DNA of 64,000 nucleotides. Source: Methanoregula sp. (lineage in GTDB: Archaea > Halobacteriota > Methanomicrobia > Methanomicrobiales > Methanospirillaceae). A program made the translations under genes and the position numbers. The stretch is from contig NZ_JAJRCG010000001.1 of the NCBI RefSeq assembly GCF_028679125.1, positions 62,001 to 126,000 on the forward strand. The letters run 5' to 3'. The notes beneath the pieces were generated by a model that saw nothing but the letters and a program-made list of their open reading frames with translations, was not told the origin of the DNA and made no database searches. Below, in pieces: positions 17,753 through 26,332 of this stretch. Position 1 is the stretch's first letter. Each line of letters opens with the position of its first letter.

Positions 17753-18031
17753 ATGAAGATGCCAGCAAAATTTACGACCTATTGTCCGTTCTGCAGAACC
17801 CACCAGATACACGAGGTCGAGAAAGTAAAGAAGGGCAAGACAACCGGCCTCCACTGGATTGACCGGCAGAAAGCCCGGAGAGGCAAAGTCGGCAACATGG
17901 GTAAGTTCTCGAAAGTGCCCGGTGGCGACAAGCCCACGAAGAAGATCAATGTCCGGTACCGCTGTGTCACCTGCGGAAAGGCGCACCTGCGCAAGGGTTA
18001 CCGTGTAGCAAAATTCGAGCTGACGGAGTGA
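17753..18031 (+). CDS. rpl44e: 50S ribosomal protein L44e
   Basis: A 92-residue zinc-binding ribosomal protein near the E-site. Cys pairs CPFC (residues 11-14) and CVTC (about residues 74-77) form the zinc site, and the [13 protein letters not shown] segment is characteristic. GGTGA lies 7 bp before the ATG. rps27e follows 7 bp downstream, the standard archaeal arrangement. Confidence 0.97.
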   Translation: MKMPAKFTTYCPFCRTHQIHEVEKVKKGKTTGLHWIDRQKARRGKVGNMGKFSKVPGGDKPTKKINVRYRCVTCGKAHLRKGYRVAKFELTE

Positions 18032-18038
18032 GTTAAAC

Positions 18039-18227
18039 ATGGTAAGCCAGATACGGGAAAACCGGAGCAAATTCTTAAAAGTGAAGTGCCCGGACTGCGA
18101 GAACGAGCAGGTTATCTTTGAGAAGGCCAGCACGGTTGTCAAGTGCGTTGTCTGTGGCAGCGACCTTGCCACCCCTGCCGGTGGACGTGCGAACATCAAG
18201 GCTGAAATCGTCCAAGAGCTCCAGTGA
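18039..18227 (+). CDS. rps27e: 30S ribosomal protein S27e
   Basis: A 62-residue zinc-ribbon protein. The four Cys in CPDC and CVVC, spaced about 18 residues apart, and the FEKASTVVKC core are typical. It lies between rpl44e and aIF2-alpha. Its stop codon overlaps a GTG that can start the aIF2-alpha frame. Confidence 0.97.
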   Translation: MVSQIRENRSKFLKVKCPDCENEQVIFEKASTVVKCVVCGSDLATPAGGRANIKAEIVQELQ

Positions 18228-18235
18228 GTCACCTC

Positions 18236-19021
18236 ATGGCGGACAGGGAATGGCCCCAGGAAGCGGAACTGGTTGTCTGCACGGTCGAGAATGTCAAGGA
18301 CTTCGTTGCCTTCGTCTCGCTCGATGAATATGGCGGCCGACAGGGGCTCATCCCTATTTCAGAAATCGCCACAGGCTGGATCAAGTATATCCGTGACCAC
18401 ATTCGCGAGGGCCAGAAGATCGTCTGCAAGGTCCTCAACGTTGACCGGACGCGTGGTCACATTGATCTTTCCTTAAAGGATGTCAACGAGCACCAGCGCC
18501 GCGAGAAGATCCGCGAGTGGAAGAACGAGTCCAAGGCACAGAAGTGGCTTGGTTTTGTCGCGGAGCAGACCGGGGAATCCCTGGCCGAGATCGAGGATGT
18601 CATCTACAAGAAGTACGGGGCATTTTACCCGGTTTTCGAGGATATCGTTATCGACCCCGAGCCCACGCTGAAGAAACTAGGTTTCTCAAAGAAGGTTACC
18701 GAGGTTCTCCTTCACGTGGCGCAGGAGAGCGTGAAGGTGCCCCATGTCGAAGTGACCGGGCATCTCATTCTCGAATCGACCCGGCCCGATGGCGTTGAGG
18801 TGATCCGGAAGGCGCTTGAAAAGGCGAGCACGGCAAAGACCGCCGGTGCCGAGATCGACTTGTTATATCTCGGTGCGCCCACGTACCGGATCAAGGTGAA
18901 GGCACCTGATTACAAGGCGGCGGAGAAAGCGATCGAGAAGTCAGCCAATGCAGCTATCGCTGTTCTGGAAAAAGCCGGTGGCGAGGGCAAGCTCATCAAG
19001 AAACCGAAGTCCGGGAAGTAA
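18236..19021 (+). CDS. eif2a: Translation initiation factor aIF2 alpha subunit
   Basis: A 261-residue alpha subunit of the factor that brings initiator tRNA to the ribosome. It has an N-terminal S1/OB domain (about residues 8-84, with GREGL-like GRQGLIPISEI), a helical middle, and a C-terminal alpha/beta domain. ATG 18236 matches the usual M-A-x-R-E-W-P start. GTG 18224 overlaps the S27e stop (GTGA) and would add four residues, so the true start could be either. The beta and gamma subunits are not in the window. Confidence 0.95.
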   Translation: MADREWPQEAELVVCTVENVKDFVAFVSLDEYGGRQGLIPISEIATGWIKYIRDHIREGQKIVCKVLNVDRTRGHIDLSLKDVNEHQRREKIREWKNESKAQKWLGFVAEQTGESLAEIEDVIYKKYGAFYPVFEDIVIDPEPTLKKLGFSKKVTEVLLHVAQESVKVPHVEVTGHLILESTRPDGVEVIRKALEKASTAKTAGAEIDLLYLGAPTYRIKVKAPDYKAAEKAIEKSANAAIAVLEKAGGEGKLIKKPKSGK

Positions 19022-19026
19022 CGCGA

Positions 19027-19182
19027 ATGAGCGGTCGTATCCGGCAGTGCCCGGCAGATCATATCTATACCCTTTCTTTAACCTGTCCCGCATGCGGCAG
19101 GCCTACGGGTGTCGCCCACCCGGCAAAGTTTTCTCCTGAAGACAAGTATGGCAGATACCGCAGGCTGGCAAACCATGATTGA
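19027..19182 (+). CDS. nop10: Nop10, H/ACA ribonucleoprotein subunit
   Basis: A 51-residue protein read directly from the DNA. It begins MSGRIRQCPADHIYTLSLTC and continues with PACG, a second Cys pair, then PxKFSPEDKYGRYRR. This is the full Nop10 signature. Nop10 is a structural subunit of the H/ACA particle that guides pseudouridylation. It follows aIF2-alpha by 5 bp and its last 8 bases overlap the start of the PAC2 gene. Its small size means it is easily missed. The aIF2a-nop10-PAC2 order is conserved in archaea. Confidence 0.95.
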   Translation: MSGRIRQCPADHIYTLSLTCPACGRPTGVAHPAKFSPEDKYGRYRRLANHD

Positions 19183-19930
19183 GGACATCACTGTCCGGTA
19201 TCTCGATTCGTTCAAGGATAAGAACCTGGCTGACCCGATCCTCATCGAGGGCCTGCCCGGCATCGGCCAGGTGGGGAAACTCGTTGCCGAGTACATGATC
19301 CACGTGCTCTCGGCAGAGAAGATCGGCGAGATACACTCGATCTATTTCCCCCCCCAGGTGATCCTTGAGGAGAACGGGCTCGCGAGGCTGGCACGCAACG
19401 AGCTCTTCCTGTACCAGTCCGAAGGCAGGAATATCATCTTCCTGGTCGGCGACCACCAGAGCACATCGAACGAGGGGCATTACCTCCTCTCTGACTGCTA
19501 CTGTGATATTGCCGTGGAACTCAAGGTGAAGCGGATCTACACGCTCGGCGGCTTCGGTGTAGGCCATCTCGTGAACGGGCCCCGGGTGCTCGGTGCAATG
19601 AACCGCACAGAACTCCGCGCAGAGGTCGAAGCCGCGGGTGTCACCTTCGACCGCGACGAGCCGGGTGGTGGTATCATCGGTGCCGCCGGTCTCATCCTCG
19701 GCCTTTCCGCAGAACGGGGCATCGACGCGATCTGCCTTATGGGGGAGACGAGCGGGTATCTCGTGGACCCGATGGCAGCGGCGAACGTGCTCGCTGTGTT
19801 ATCGAAGCTCATCAATGTCCCGGTCGATCCCACGAACCTGAACGATCGTGCCGCCGAGATGGAAAAGGCGATCGAGAGCATGGTCGAGGGCGAGAAAGGG
19901 AAAGACGAGGAACTGAGTTATATCGGGTGA
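19175..19930 (+). CDS. PAC2 family protein (proteasome assembly chaperone-like), copy 1
   Basis: A 251-residue protein of the PAC2 family, related to eukaryotic proteasome assembly chaperones. The PILIEGLPGIGQVGKLVAEY motif lies near residues 20-40, and a GGGIIGAAGLILG segment near residue 165. ATG 19175, overlapping the Nop10 stop, gives the usual MIEDITVRYL start; in-frame codons further upstream lie inside nop10. A second PAC2 protein is encoded at 53137, so two diverged paralogues may pair. Confidence 0.9.
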   Translation: MIEDITVRYLDSFKDKNLADPILIEGLPGIGQVGKLVAEYMIHVLSAEKIGEIHSIYFPPQVILEENGLARLARNELFLYQSEGRNIIFLVGDHQSTSNEGHYLLSDCYCDIAVELKVKRIYTLGGFGVGHLVNGPRVLGAMNRTELRAEVEAAGVTFDRDEPGGGIIGAAGLILGLSAERGIDAICLMGETSGYLVDPMAAANVLAVLSKLINVPVDPTNLNDRAAEMEKAIESMVEGEKGKDEELSYIG

Positions 19931-19957
19931 ATCGGGGCGGAATAGGCGTCCCCCATC

Positions 19958-19971
19958 AAAAGATCTCTTTT
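19958..19971. terminator. Convergent terminator between PAC2 and peroxiredoxin genes
   Basis: AAAAGATCTCTTTT is nearly palindromic and gives a T-rich end on both strands. It sits midway in the 48-bp spacer of two convergent genes. Confidence 0.35.
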
Positions 19972-19978
19972 CGTAAAT

Positions 19979-20437
19979 TCAGGCATGGGTCTGTACGAAC
20001 TTCAGAATCTCCCCAATATCCGGTACCGAGTGCACCGGGTAAATCTTCACGAACACAACCTGTTGCTTCTCGTCAACGATGATATTCGCCCGCTCTGAGA
20101 ACCCGTTCTCGTCCCGGAAGATCCCGTACTTCTGCGCAACGGCTCCGTGCGGCCAGAAGTCGCAGAGAAGCGGGGTGTTTGTTATCCCGATGCTCTGTGC
20201 CCAGGCCTGCTTGCAGGGACGGGAGTCGACGCTGATGCCCACGGGGATGCAGTTGTTCGCAAGGAGCACATCCCGCGTGTCCTCCAGGGATCTCATCTGG
20301 GCAGCGCAGAACTCCGTCCATGCAAGCGGGTGGAAGGAGAGAAGCACGCGTTTCCCCGCATGTTCGTAGAGATCGAAGGTCTTGTCGTTCTGGTCTTTTA
20401 ATGAGAAGTTCCGGGCAGCATCGCCAACCTGCACCAT
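19979..20437 (-). CDS. Peroxiredoxin (AhpC/TSA family)
   Basis: A 152-residue thioredoxin-fold peroxidase that reduces peroxides. The peroxidatic Cys lies in the SFHPLAWTEFCAAQM segment near residue 45. A second Cys (CKQAW) could be the resolving residue. The chosen ATG gives the typical V-Q-V-G-D-x-A start; an ATG five codons upstream is also possible. Its upstream region holds copies of a CCGACCCCCT motif. Confidence 0.92.
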   Translation of the reverse strand: MVQVGDAARNFSLKDQNDKTFDLYEHAGKRVLLSFHPLAWTEFCAAQMRSLEDTRDVLLANNCIPVGISVDSRPCKQAWAQSIGITNTPLLCDFWPHGAVAQKYGIFRDENGFSERANIIVDEKQQVVFVKIYPVHSVPDIGEILKFVQTHA

Positions 20438-20862
20438 ACCGGCCTGTGTCATTGTACTGGTGTTCTGGTGGCCGGAGGGGATGAGGGTTTGGATGGAGGC
20501 AGATGTTCTGTGTCGGGCAGTGGGAAACCTATTTTTGTGCCCGACCCCCTTCACCATTATGTTCCTGCTATCATTTTTTTACGTCGTGTTTTTTGGAAAA
20601 AAAGGTACTAAATGAAAATCTTGTGTAGGGGGTCGGACCACTTTTTTCAATCCGGTTGTAAACCAAACAATAGTAAAATGTCCTGTTGTTCTGACCTGAT
20701 CCTTATCCGATCTCCCGGTTTTCGGCAATGACTAATAAGGTGTCCGACCCCCTCCCCCCCATCTGCTGCCTGCGAACTGTGTGGGATCCCGTGTGCAGAC
20801 CCGCATCAGACCCCCTTACCGATACCCTCATATCGCCCGGTACGAAACATGCCTGTGTACCC
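20438..20862. other. Intergenic region with three CCGACCCCCT motifs
   Basis: About 425 bp between the divergent peroxiredoxin and hexuloisomerase genes, without a convincing gene. The 10-mer CCGACCCCCT occurs at 20541-20550 and 20744-20753 on the plus strand and at 20627-20636 on the minus strand. Long T and A runs lie between the first two. This looks like a shared control region. Confidence 0.55.
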
Positions 20863-21480
20863 ATGACCGAAGAATTTGCTGATATACCCCTCTTCATGGA
20901 ACAGATGGCAGAGTCGATCAGGAAGACCACTGCGCTGCTCGACAAGGCTGAGACCTCCTCGTTCTTCCAGCAGATATTGACCGCCAACCGGGTCTACGTT
21001 GCCGGTGCAGGCCGGTCCGGGCTCATTGCACGGGCGTTTGCCATGCGGATGCTCCACCTTGGCTTTGACGTCTATGTGGTCGGGGAGACGATCACGCCCG
21101 CCCTCAAGCCTGGTGATACCCTCGTCGTGTTCTCGGGATCGGGCGAGACGCACTCCATGGTGACCTATGCCAACACGGTCAAGGGACTGGGGGGCAACGT
21201 CTGTCTCATCACTGCATCGTCGGAATCGAGCATGAGCAGGCTCGCGGACTGCGTGGTGAATCTCGGCGACCTTACCGGGTATTACCGGGGCGATACGTCA
21301 ACGTTTGAAAAGCGTCAGGTAACCGGGCAATACCGTTCGGCCTCCGCGGCCTTCGCCCCCCTCGGTACGCACTTCGAGACCATGGCCCTGATCTTCTCCG
21401 ATGCGGTCATCTCGGCGCTGATGGAGGCAAAGAAAGAGGGGGCCAGGGAACTGAAAGGGCGGCTCCTGAACGTGGACTAA
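20863..21480 (+). CDS. hxlB: 6-Phospho-3-hexuloisomerase
   Basis: A 205-residue SIS-domain isomerase that interconverts 3-hexulose-6-phosphate and fructose-6-phosphate. In methanogens this feeds the reversed ribulose monophosphate route for making ribose phosphates. The motifs GAGRSGLIARAFAMRL-like near residue 47 and FSGSGETHSMV near residue 88 are typical. ATG 20863 gives the family-length protein; the open frame upstream has no homologous features. The partner synthase is not nearby. Confidence 0.93.
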   Translation: MTEEFADIPLFMEQMAESIRKTTALLDKAETSSFFQQILTANRVYVAGAGRSGLIARAFAMRMLHLGFDVYVVGETITPALKPGDTLVVFSGSGETHSMVTYANTVKGLGGNVCLITASSESSMSRLADCVVNLGDLTGYYRGDTSTFEKRQVTGQYRSASAAFAPLGTHFETMALIFSDAVISALMEAKKEGARELKGRLLNVD

Positions 21481-21585
21481 CGGGAGTATCCCCGTTCCAG
21501 GCTCATTTTATTTCCGGCACCGCTAGCCGGTCACTTCCCCCGGATGAATTATTAAATCCCGCGAAACGCAATCTTCTTACTATCC

Positions 21586-22704
21586 ATGCCCGTTACTGCG
21601 GATCTCCACATCCACTCCCCGTACTCGATTGCGGTCTCCCGGTTCATGCAGCCGGAGCAGCTGCTGAACGGCTGCGTGACCAAGGGCATCCAGGTGATCG
21701 GGACGGGCGATGCCCTCCAGCCGGACTGGCTGAAGGGATGGGAGCCGTTCCTTGCAAATAATGCCGGCATCGTGGTTGTGCCGCAGGGAGAGATTGAGGA
21801 CAAGAACCGTGTCCACCACGTGATCCTTGCCGAAGACTTTGCCCAGTTCGACCAGCTCCGCGACCTGCTGGAAGGAACGTGCAAGAGTTTTGTGACTGCC
21901 GGTCGTCCCCACGTCTACCTGACCGGGGAGGAGATAGCACATGCAGCCCACGATGTGGGGGCACTTGTCGGCCCCGCCCACGCGTTCACCCCGTGGACAG
22001 CGATGTACGCGTACTTCGATTCCGTCCCTGCCTGTTATGGAGCGGCAAAGATCGATTTCCTCGAACTCGGCCTCTCCGCGGACAGTTCCTATGGCGCGGC
22101 GATTCCCGACCTGTACGATATTCCCTTCCTTACGAATTCGGATGCCCACAGCCCGTATCCCGACAAGCTCGGGCGGGAGTTCAACCGGATTCACGTTGAT
22201 CAGCGCACGGCCAAAGGCGTGCTCGCGAGCATCAGGAAAGGAGCGATCGAGATGAACGCCGGGTTCTTCCCTGAAGAAGGGAAGTACAACCGCACGGCGT
22301 GCACGCGGTGCTACACGCAGTATTCCCTTGAAGACGCACTAGAGTACCAGTGGAAGTGCCCGGCCGATGGCGGGATCATCAAGAAAGGAGTGTCCGACCG
22401 GGCAAAGGAACTCTCGCGCGGTGGCGAGGCAAGGCCCCGCCCTCCCTATCTCCGCGTCATCCCGCTCGCGCAGATCATCCAGACCATGGAAGGGGCGTCA
22501 TCGCCGAACACGAAGAAGTGCAAGGTGATCTATGCCTCGTTCATCAGCACGTTCGGCAACGAGATCGCGGTACTGATCGATATCCCGGTTGCAGAGATCC
22601 GATCCGTCCACCCGAAGGTTGCGGATGCAATCGAAGCCCTGCGGAACGGGACGGTTGTCCTGCACCCGGGTGGCGGCGGGAAGTACGGCACGTTCTCATT
22701 GTAG
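21586..22704 (+). CDS. Endonuclease Q-like PHP-domain DNA repair nuclease
   Basis: A 372-residue protein of the EndoQ family, which cuts DNA 5' of deaminated bases and abasic sites. The N-terminal PHP domain shows ADLHIHSPYS (residues 4-13) and a later NSDAHSPYP metal site near residue 184. A Cys-containing insert (CTRCYTQYS and WKCPADGG, about residues 238-260) forms the zinc site, and the C-terminal domain has the PYLRVIPLAQII pattern. It stands alone. Confidence 0.88.
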   Translation: MPVTADLHIHSPYSIAVSRFMQPEQLLNGCVTKGIQVIGTGDALQPDWLKGWEPFLANNAGIVVVPQGEIEDKNRVHHVILAEDFAQFDQLRDLLEGTCKSFVTAGRPHVYLTGEEIAHAAHDVGALVGPAHAFTPWTAMYAYFDSVPACYGAAKIDFLELGLSADSSYGAAIPDLYDIPFLTNSDAHSPYPDKLGREFNRIHVDQRTAKGVLASIRKGAIEMNAGFFPEEGKYNRTACTRCYTQYSLEDALEYQWKCPADGGIIKKGVSDRAKELSRGGEARPRPPYLRVIPLAQIIQTMEGASSPNTKKCKVIYASFISTFGNEIAVLIDIPVAEIRSVHPKVADAIEALRNGTVVLHPGGGGKYGTFSL

Positions 22705-22772
22705 GTGATGGGGAGGGATCCGTTTCCTGCCCTTCATTCTGAAGCGGTCCCGGAATGCCTGATGGAAACGGG

Positions 22773-23684
22773 TTAGTCCCGCAACTCCTGGATCCGTCGG
22801 CAGTCCCCGCATTCACGGCATTCGAACTCCAGCGTCGAATGTCCGATGCGGTACTTCTCCAGCCGGTGTTTTATCTCCGCTTTGATCGCTTCGAGCTGCC
22901 GTGCATCGGTCTCGCAGCACCAGATATGGGCATCGAGCACGTTGATGTTCGAGCAGAGGCTCCAGAGATGGACGTTGTGAACCCCGCTAACACCGTCCAC
23001 GGATTCGATATCCCGGATCACCTCTTCCGTATTGACATCCCTTGGCGAGAACTGGAGGAGGATCGAGAATGCCTCCCGCAGAAGCGAGAGGGACGAGAAG
23101 AGGATCAGGATGGCGATGGCGATACTGAGGATGGGATCGACAATGGTCTGGCCGGTGAACGCGATCCAGAGTGCAGCGACAATCACCGCAACTGACGAGA
23201 GGGTGTCGCCCAGCACATGCAGGAACGCGCTCTTTACGTTCAGGTCATGGCTCCCGTGAAGGACATGCATTGCGGCGAGGTTGGCAGCCAGGCCGACAAC
23301 GGCAACCGCAAACATCATCGTGCTGTTGATCGGCTGCGGATGGGAGAACCGGGCCACGGCTTCATAGACAATGACACCGCTGATAACGATCAGGAAGAGC
23401 CCGTTTGCGACTGCCGCCCCGATCTCCACGCGGTGATAGCCGAATGTCCGCGAGGGTGTTGGCAGTCGTGCGGCAATGATGATTGCGCCAAGGGAGAGCA
23501 GGAGCGCGACAACGTCCTGCAGCATATGCGCTGCATCGCCCAGCAGAGAGAGGGATCCGGATACGATCCCTCCCGCAAGTTCCGCAAGGAAGATGACGGC
23601 AGTGAGTGCGATGGCGATCTTCAGGGACGTTCCGGACGGGCGGCTGCCAGGTTCTTCACTGGCAGGATGGGCGTGGTTATGCAT
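22773..23684 (-). CDS. Cation diffusion facilitator (zinc/heavy-metal exporter)
   Basis: A 303-residue CDF transporter with six membrane helices at about residues 20-205 and a cytoplasmic C-terminal domain. The metal site residues lie in SLLGDAAHMLQD (helix 2) and FLHVLGDTLSS (helix 5). The first residues are His-rich (HNHAH), and the C-terminus ends with a Cys cluster (CRECGDC) that is unusual for the family and may sense or bind metal. It is divergent from an HxlR-type regulator with a shared 13-bp repeat in the spacer. Confidence 0.92.
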   Translation of the reverse strand: MHNHAHPASEEPGSRPSGTSLKIAIALTAVIFLAELAGGIVSGSLSLLGDAAHMLQDVVALLLSLGAIIIAARLPTPSRTFGYHRVEIGAAVANGLFLIVISGVIVYEAVARFSHPQPINSTMMFAVAVVGLAANLAAMHVLHGSHDLNVKSAFLHVLGDTLSSVAVIVAALWIAFTGQTIVDPILSIAIAILILFSSLSLLREAFSILLQFSPRDVNTEEVIRDIESVDGVSGVHNVHLWSLCSNINVLDAHIWCCETDARQLEAIKAEIKHRLEKYRIGHSTLEFECRECGDCRRIQELRD

Positions 23685-23685
23685 C

Positions 23686-23747
23686 GATAGGTAGTATTTT
23701 TTTAATAGTTAAAAAGCCGAAACGTTCCATTACGGATAGGTAGTATT
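23686..23747. promoter_or_regulatory. Paired 13-bp direct repeats in the CDF/HxlR promoter
   Basis: GATAGGTAGTATT occurs exactly at 23686-23698 and 23735-23747, 49 bp apart. One copy abuts the CDF start codon and the other the HxlR start codon. An A/T-rich core lies between them. The layout fits operators of the divergent HxlR regulator. Confidence 0.6.
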
Positions 23748-23748
23748 C

Positions 23749-24144
23749 ATGAAGAAACCTGCACCTCGGGAGACGAGCATCTGCTTCTGTCCCCTCACCG
23801 GCCTGCTCGATGTCGTGGCCAAGAAGTGGGCGCTTTTGATCATCGCCATCCTCGGCAACGAAGGGGAGAAAGGCTTCAACGAACTCAAGCGCGAACTGGG
23901 TTGCATCAGCCCCAAACCGCTCTCGGACACGCTGAAGAACCTTGAACGGATCGGCCTTGTGGATAAACGGGTGCAGGACACTTCGCCGCCAACGGTCCGG
24001 TACTCGCTGACCCCGGATGGCAGGGAGTTGCGGGAGCACCTGGTTCCCCTCCTTGTCTGGGTCTCGAAGCACGGGGGGCACGAGATGCCCGGCTGCCCGA
24101 TCCACTTCGGCGGAAAAGAGAGCGGAGTACCGAAAGGGAAGTAG
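23749..24144 (+). CDS. HxlR-family winged-helix regulator
   Basis: A 131-residue HxlR-type winged helix-turn-helix protein. It has the family pattern of an N-terminal CPLTGLLDVVAKKW segment, then FNELKRELGCISPKPLSDTLKNLE as the recognition region and a YSLTPDGREL wing. Cys residues at positions 12 and 14 and a late GCPIHFGG could bind metal. It is divergent from the CDF exporter, so metal-responsive control of that gene is the natural inference. Confidence 0.88.
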   Translation: MKKPAPRETSICFCPLTGLLDVVAKKWALLIIAILGNEGEKGFNELKRELGCISPKPLSDTLKNLERIGLVDKRVQDTSPPTVRYSLTPDGRELREHLVPLLVWVSKHGGHEMPGCPIHFGGKESGVPKGK

Positions 24145-24273
24145 TGGCTATCCTGACGGATCTGAGCGGTGTTTTTAAAGAACCGCAATCCCTGAGTTAC
24201 GGTCCCTGCCCGGGATACCGGGAAAATACTTATCCTTGCCTGGTTTCCTATACGTACTCAGGAGGAGATACCC

Positions 24274-26286
24274 GTGGAACTTGGCCTGATCGCAAACATC
24301 CTGATCGTCTTTGCTATCGCCCTTCTCGTGGGGATGATCTTCAACCGGATCCGGGTGCCCCCGCTTGTTGCGTTCATCCTGACCGGGGCAATTGTCGGTC
24401 CCTACGGGCTCTCCATCATCAAGGGGCAGGAACAGGTTGCAAGCCTCGCGGAGATCGGTATCATCCTGCTGCTCTTCACCATCGGCCTCGAGTTTTCCTT
24501 CAAGGATCTCTGGAAGATCCGGTCCATCGCGATTGTGGGCGGCGCACTCCAGGTCGCCCTCTCGTTCCTGTTCTTCTTTTGCCTGGCCGTGATCATGGGC
24601 CTTTCTGTGAACATCGCGATCCTGATGGGATTTCTCTTCTCCCTCTCCAGTACCGCCATCGTCCTCAAGATCCTCCACCAGCGGGGGGAGATGGACTCCC
24701 CGCACGGCAGTATCGCGCTCGGCATCCTGATCTTCCAGGATCTCATGGCAATCCCCATGATCATGGCGATCCCGTTCCTCGCTAGCATTCCCCAGTTTGA
24801 TTCCACGCCCCTGCTCTCCCCGGACGCCCTCATCACCCTTGTCATCAACGATCTCATCATCGTTCTTATCCTCATTGCCCTGGCGAAATGGGTCATCCCC
24901 CGCCTCATGCACGAGATCGCCCGGACCAAAAACCAGGAACTCTTCCTCCTTGTCATCATCCTGACCTGTTTCGGCGTTGCATGGATGGTCTCGTTCACCG
25001 GCATATCCCTTGCAATCGGCGCCCTGCTTGCCGGCCTGATCATCTCGGGCTCGGAGTACAGCCACCAGGCAACCAGTATTGTCCTGCCGTTTCGCGATAT
25101 CTTCACCAGTTTCTTTTTCATCTCTGTCGGAATGCTTGTGGACGTCAAATTCCTTGCAGCAAACCTCTGGATTGTTCTCTTCCTGATAGTCATTGCCATT
25201 GTCGCAAAGGCGCTGCTTGCAACTGCTGCCCCGCTTGCTCTCGGTTATCCCCTCAGGACCGCCGTGATGACCGGGCTGTCTCTTGCGCAGGTAGGGGAGT
25301 TCTCGTTCATCATTGCCCAGAGCGGGTTCGATGCCGGTATCCTGCCGGCAGAGACCTACCAGTTGTTCCTCATCGTTGCCCTGATGACCATGGCGGCCAC
25401 ACCGTTTGTGCTTGGTCTTGGCCAGCCACTTACCGGGTGGCTCTGCAACGTTCCCTCGCTCTCCCGTGTGGTACATGGCACGTGCATAGCTGAAGAGAAC
25501 GGAAAGATCCTGCCGAAGACCGATCACCTTGTCATCATCGGGCACGGGGTCACCGGCAGGAACCTTGCCCGGGCCGCGTCCCGTTCCGGTATTGGGTATA
25601 CGATCATCGAACTCAATCCCGATCTTGTCAGGGCCGCCCGGGACGACGGTGAATCCGTGATTTTCGGCGACGCAACATCCGGCGAGGTACTGGTCCATGC
25701 CGGTATCCCCAGGGCCCGGATTGCCGTGGTTGCGATCAATGATCCTGTGGCCACCCGGAAGATCGTTGACTTCTGCCGGAAGCTCAGCCCGGCACTCACG
25801 ATCATCGTGCGGACGCGGTACGTGAGCGAGGCAAATGACCTGCATGCCCTCGGCGCCAACGAGGTGATTGCCGAGGAATTCGAGACCTCGATCGAGATCT
25901 TCACGGTCGTGCTGCACAAGTATTTTGTTCCCCGGGACCAGATCGAGTCCTTCATCAGCGATGTCCGTGCTGACGGGTACCAGATGCTCCGGAGCAGGAA
26001 TCCCCTCAAAGATACACTTCCTGATCTCGTGCGGCATATCCCCAATATGACGATCGCCTCATTCACGGTCGAACCCGGTTCGCTGCTCGCCGGTACCACG
26101 CTGGGGGACTACAACCTGCGGAAACGAACCGGCCTGCTCGTCCTTGCCCTCCGGCGGGAAGGGGAGATGATCACCGCTCTGAGTGGGGAGTCCCGGCTCC
26201 TGGCAGGAGACATTGCCATCGTCTACGCGACACCGGACGATATCGCAAAGGGTGTCGACCACTTCACCCACCCGGATCGGTCCTGA
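24274..26286 (+). CDS. CPA2 monovalent cation:proton antiporter with RCK domains (KefB-like)
   Basis: A 670-residue protein. The N-terminal ~385 residues form about 12 membrane helices of the Na+/H+ exchanger fold. A TrkA-N/RCK_N domain follows from about residue 415 with the IIGHGVTGRNLARA nucleotide-binding motif, then a TrkA-C domain at about residues 590-660. It probably exports K+ or Na+ under nucleotide control. GTG 24274 is set by a strong GGAGGAG ribosome binding site. A 620-codon open frame on the opposite strand is a codon-bias shadow. Confidence 0.93.
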   Translation: MELGLIANILIVFAIALLVGMIFNRIRVPPLVAFILTGAIVGPYGLSIIKGQEQVASLAEIGIILLLFTIGLEFSFKDLWKIRSIAIVGGALQVALSFLFFFCLAVIMGLSVNIAILMGFLFSLSSTAIVLKILHQRGEMDSPHGSIALGILIFQDLMAIPMIMAIPFLASIPQFDSTPLLSPDALITLVINDLIIVLILIALAKWVIPRLMHEIARTKNQELFLLVIILTCFGVAWMVSFTGISLAIGALLAGLIISGSEYSHQATSIVLPFRDIFTSFFFISVGMLVDVKFLAANLWIVLFLIVIAIVAKALLATAAPLALGYPLRTAVMTGLSLAQVGEFSFIIAQSGFDAGILPAETYQLFLIVALMTMAATPFVLGLGQPLTGWLCNVPSLSRVVHGTCIAEENGKILPKTDHLVIIGHGVTGRNLARAASRSGIGYTIIELNPDLVRAARDDGESVIFGDATSGEVLVHAGIPRARIAVVAINDPVATRKIVDFCRKLSPALTIIVRTRYVSEANDLHALGANEVIAEEFETSIEIFTVVLHKYFVPRDQIESFISDVRADGYQMLRSRNPLKDTLPDLVRHIPNMTIASFTVEPGSLLAGTTLGDYNLRKRTGLLVLALRREGEMITALSGESRLLAGDIAIVYATPDDIAKGVDHFTHPDRS

Positions 26287-26332
26287 TCTCCTGTACTTCT
26301 TTTCCCGTCCTCGTTCCCGTTGCACCCTGCGT

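Noticed and set aside
24175-26037. A 620-codon open frame antisense to the CPA2 antiporter gene
   Set aside because: It has repetitive acidic/His composition, no domain features, and is fully explained by GC-rich third positions of the real gene.
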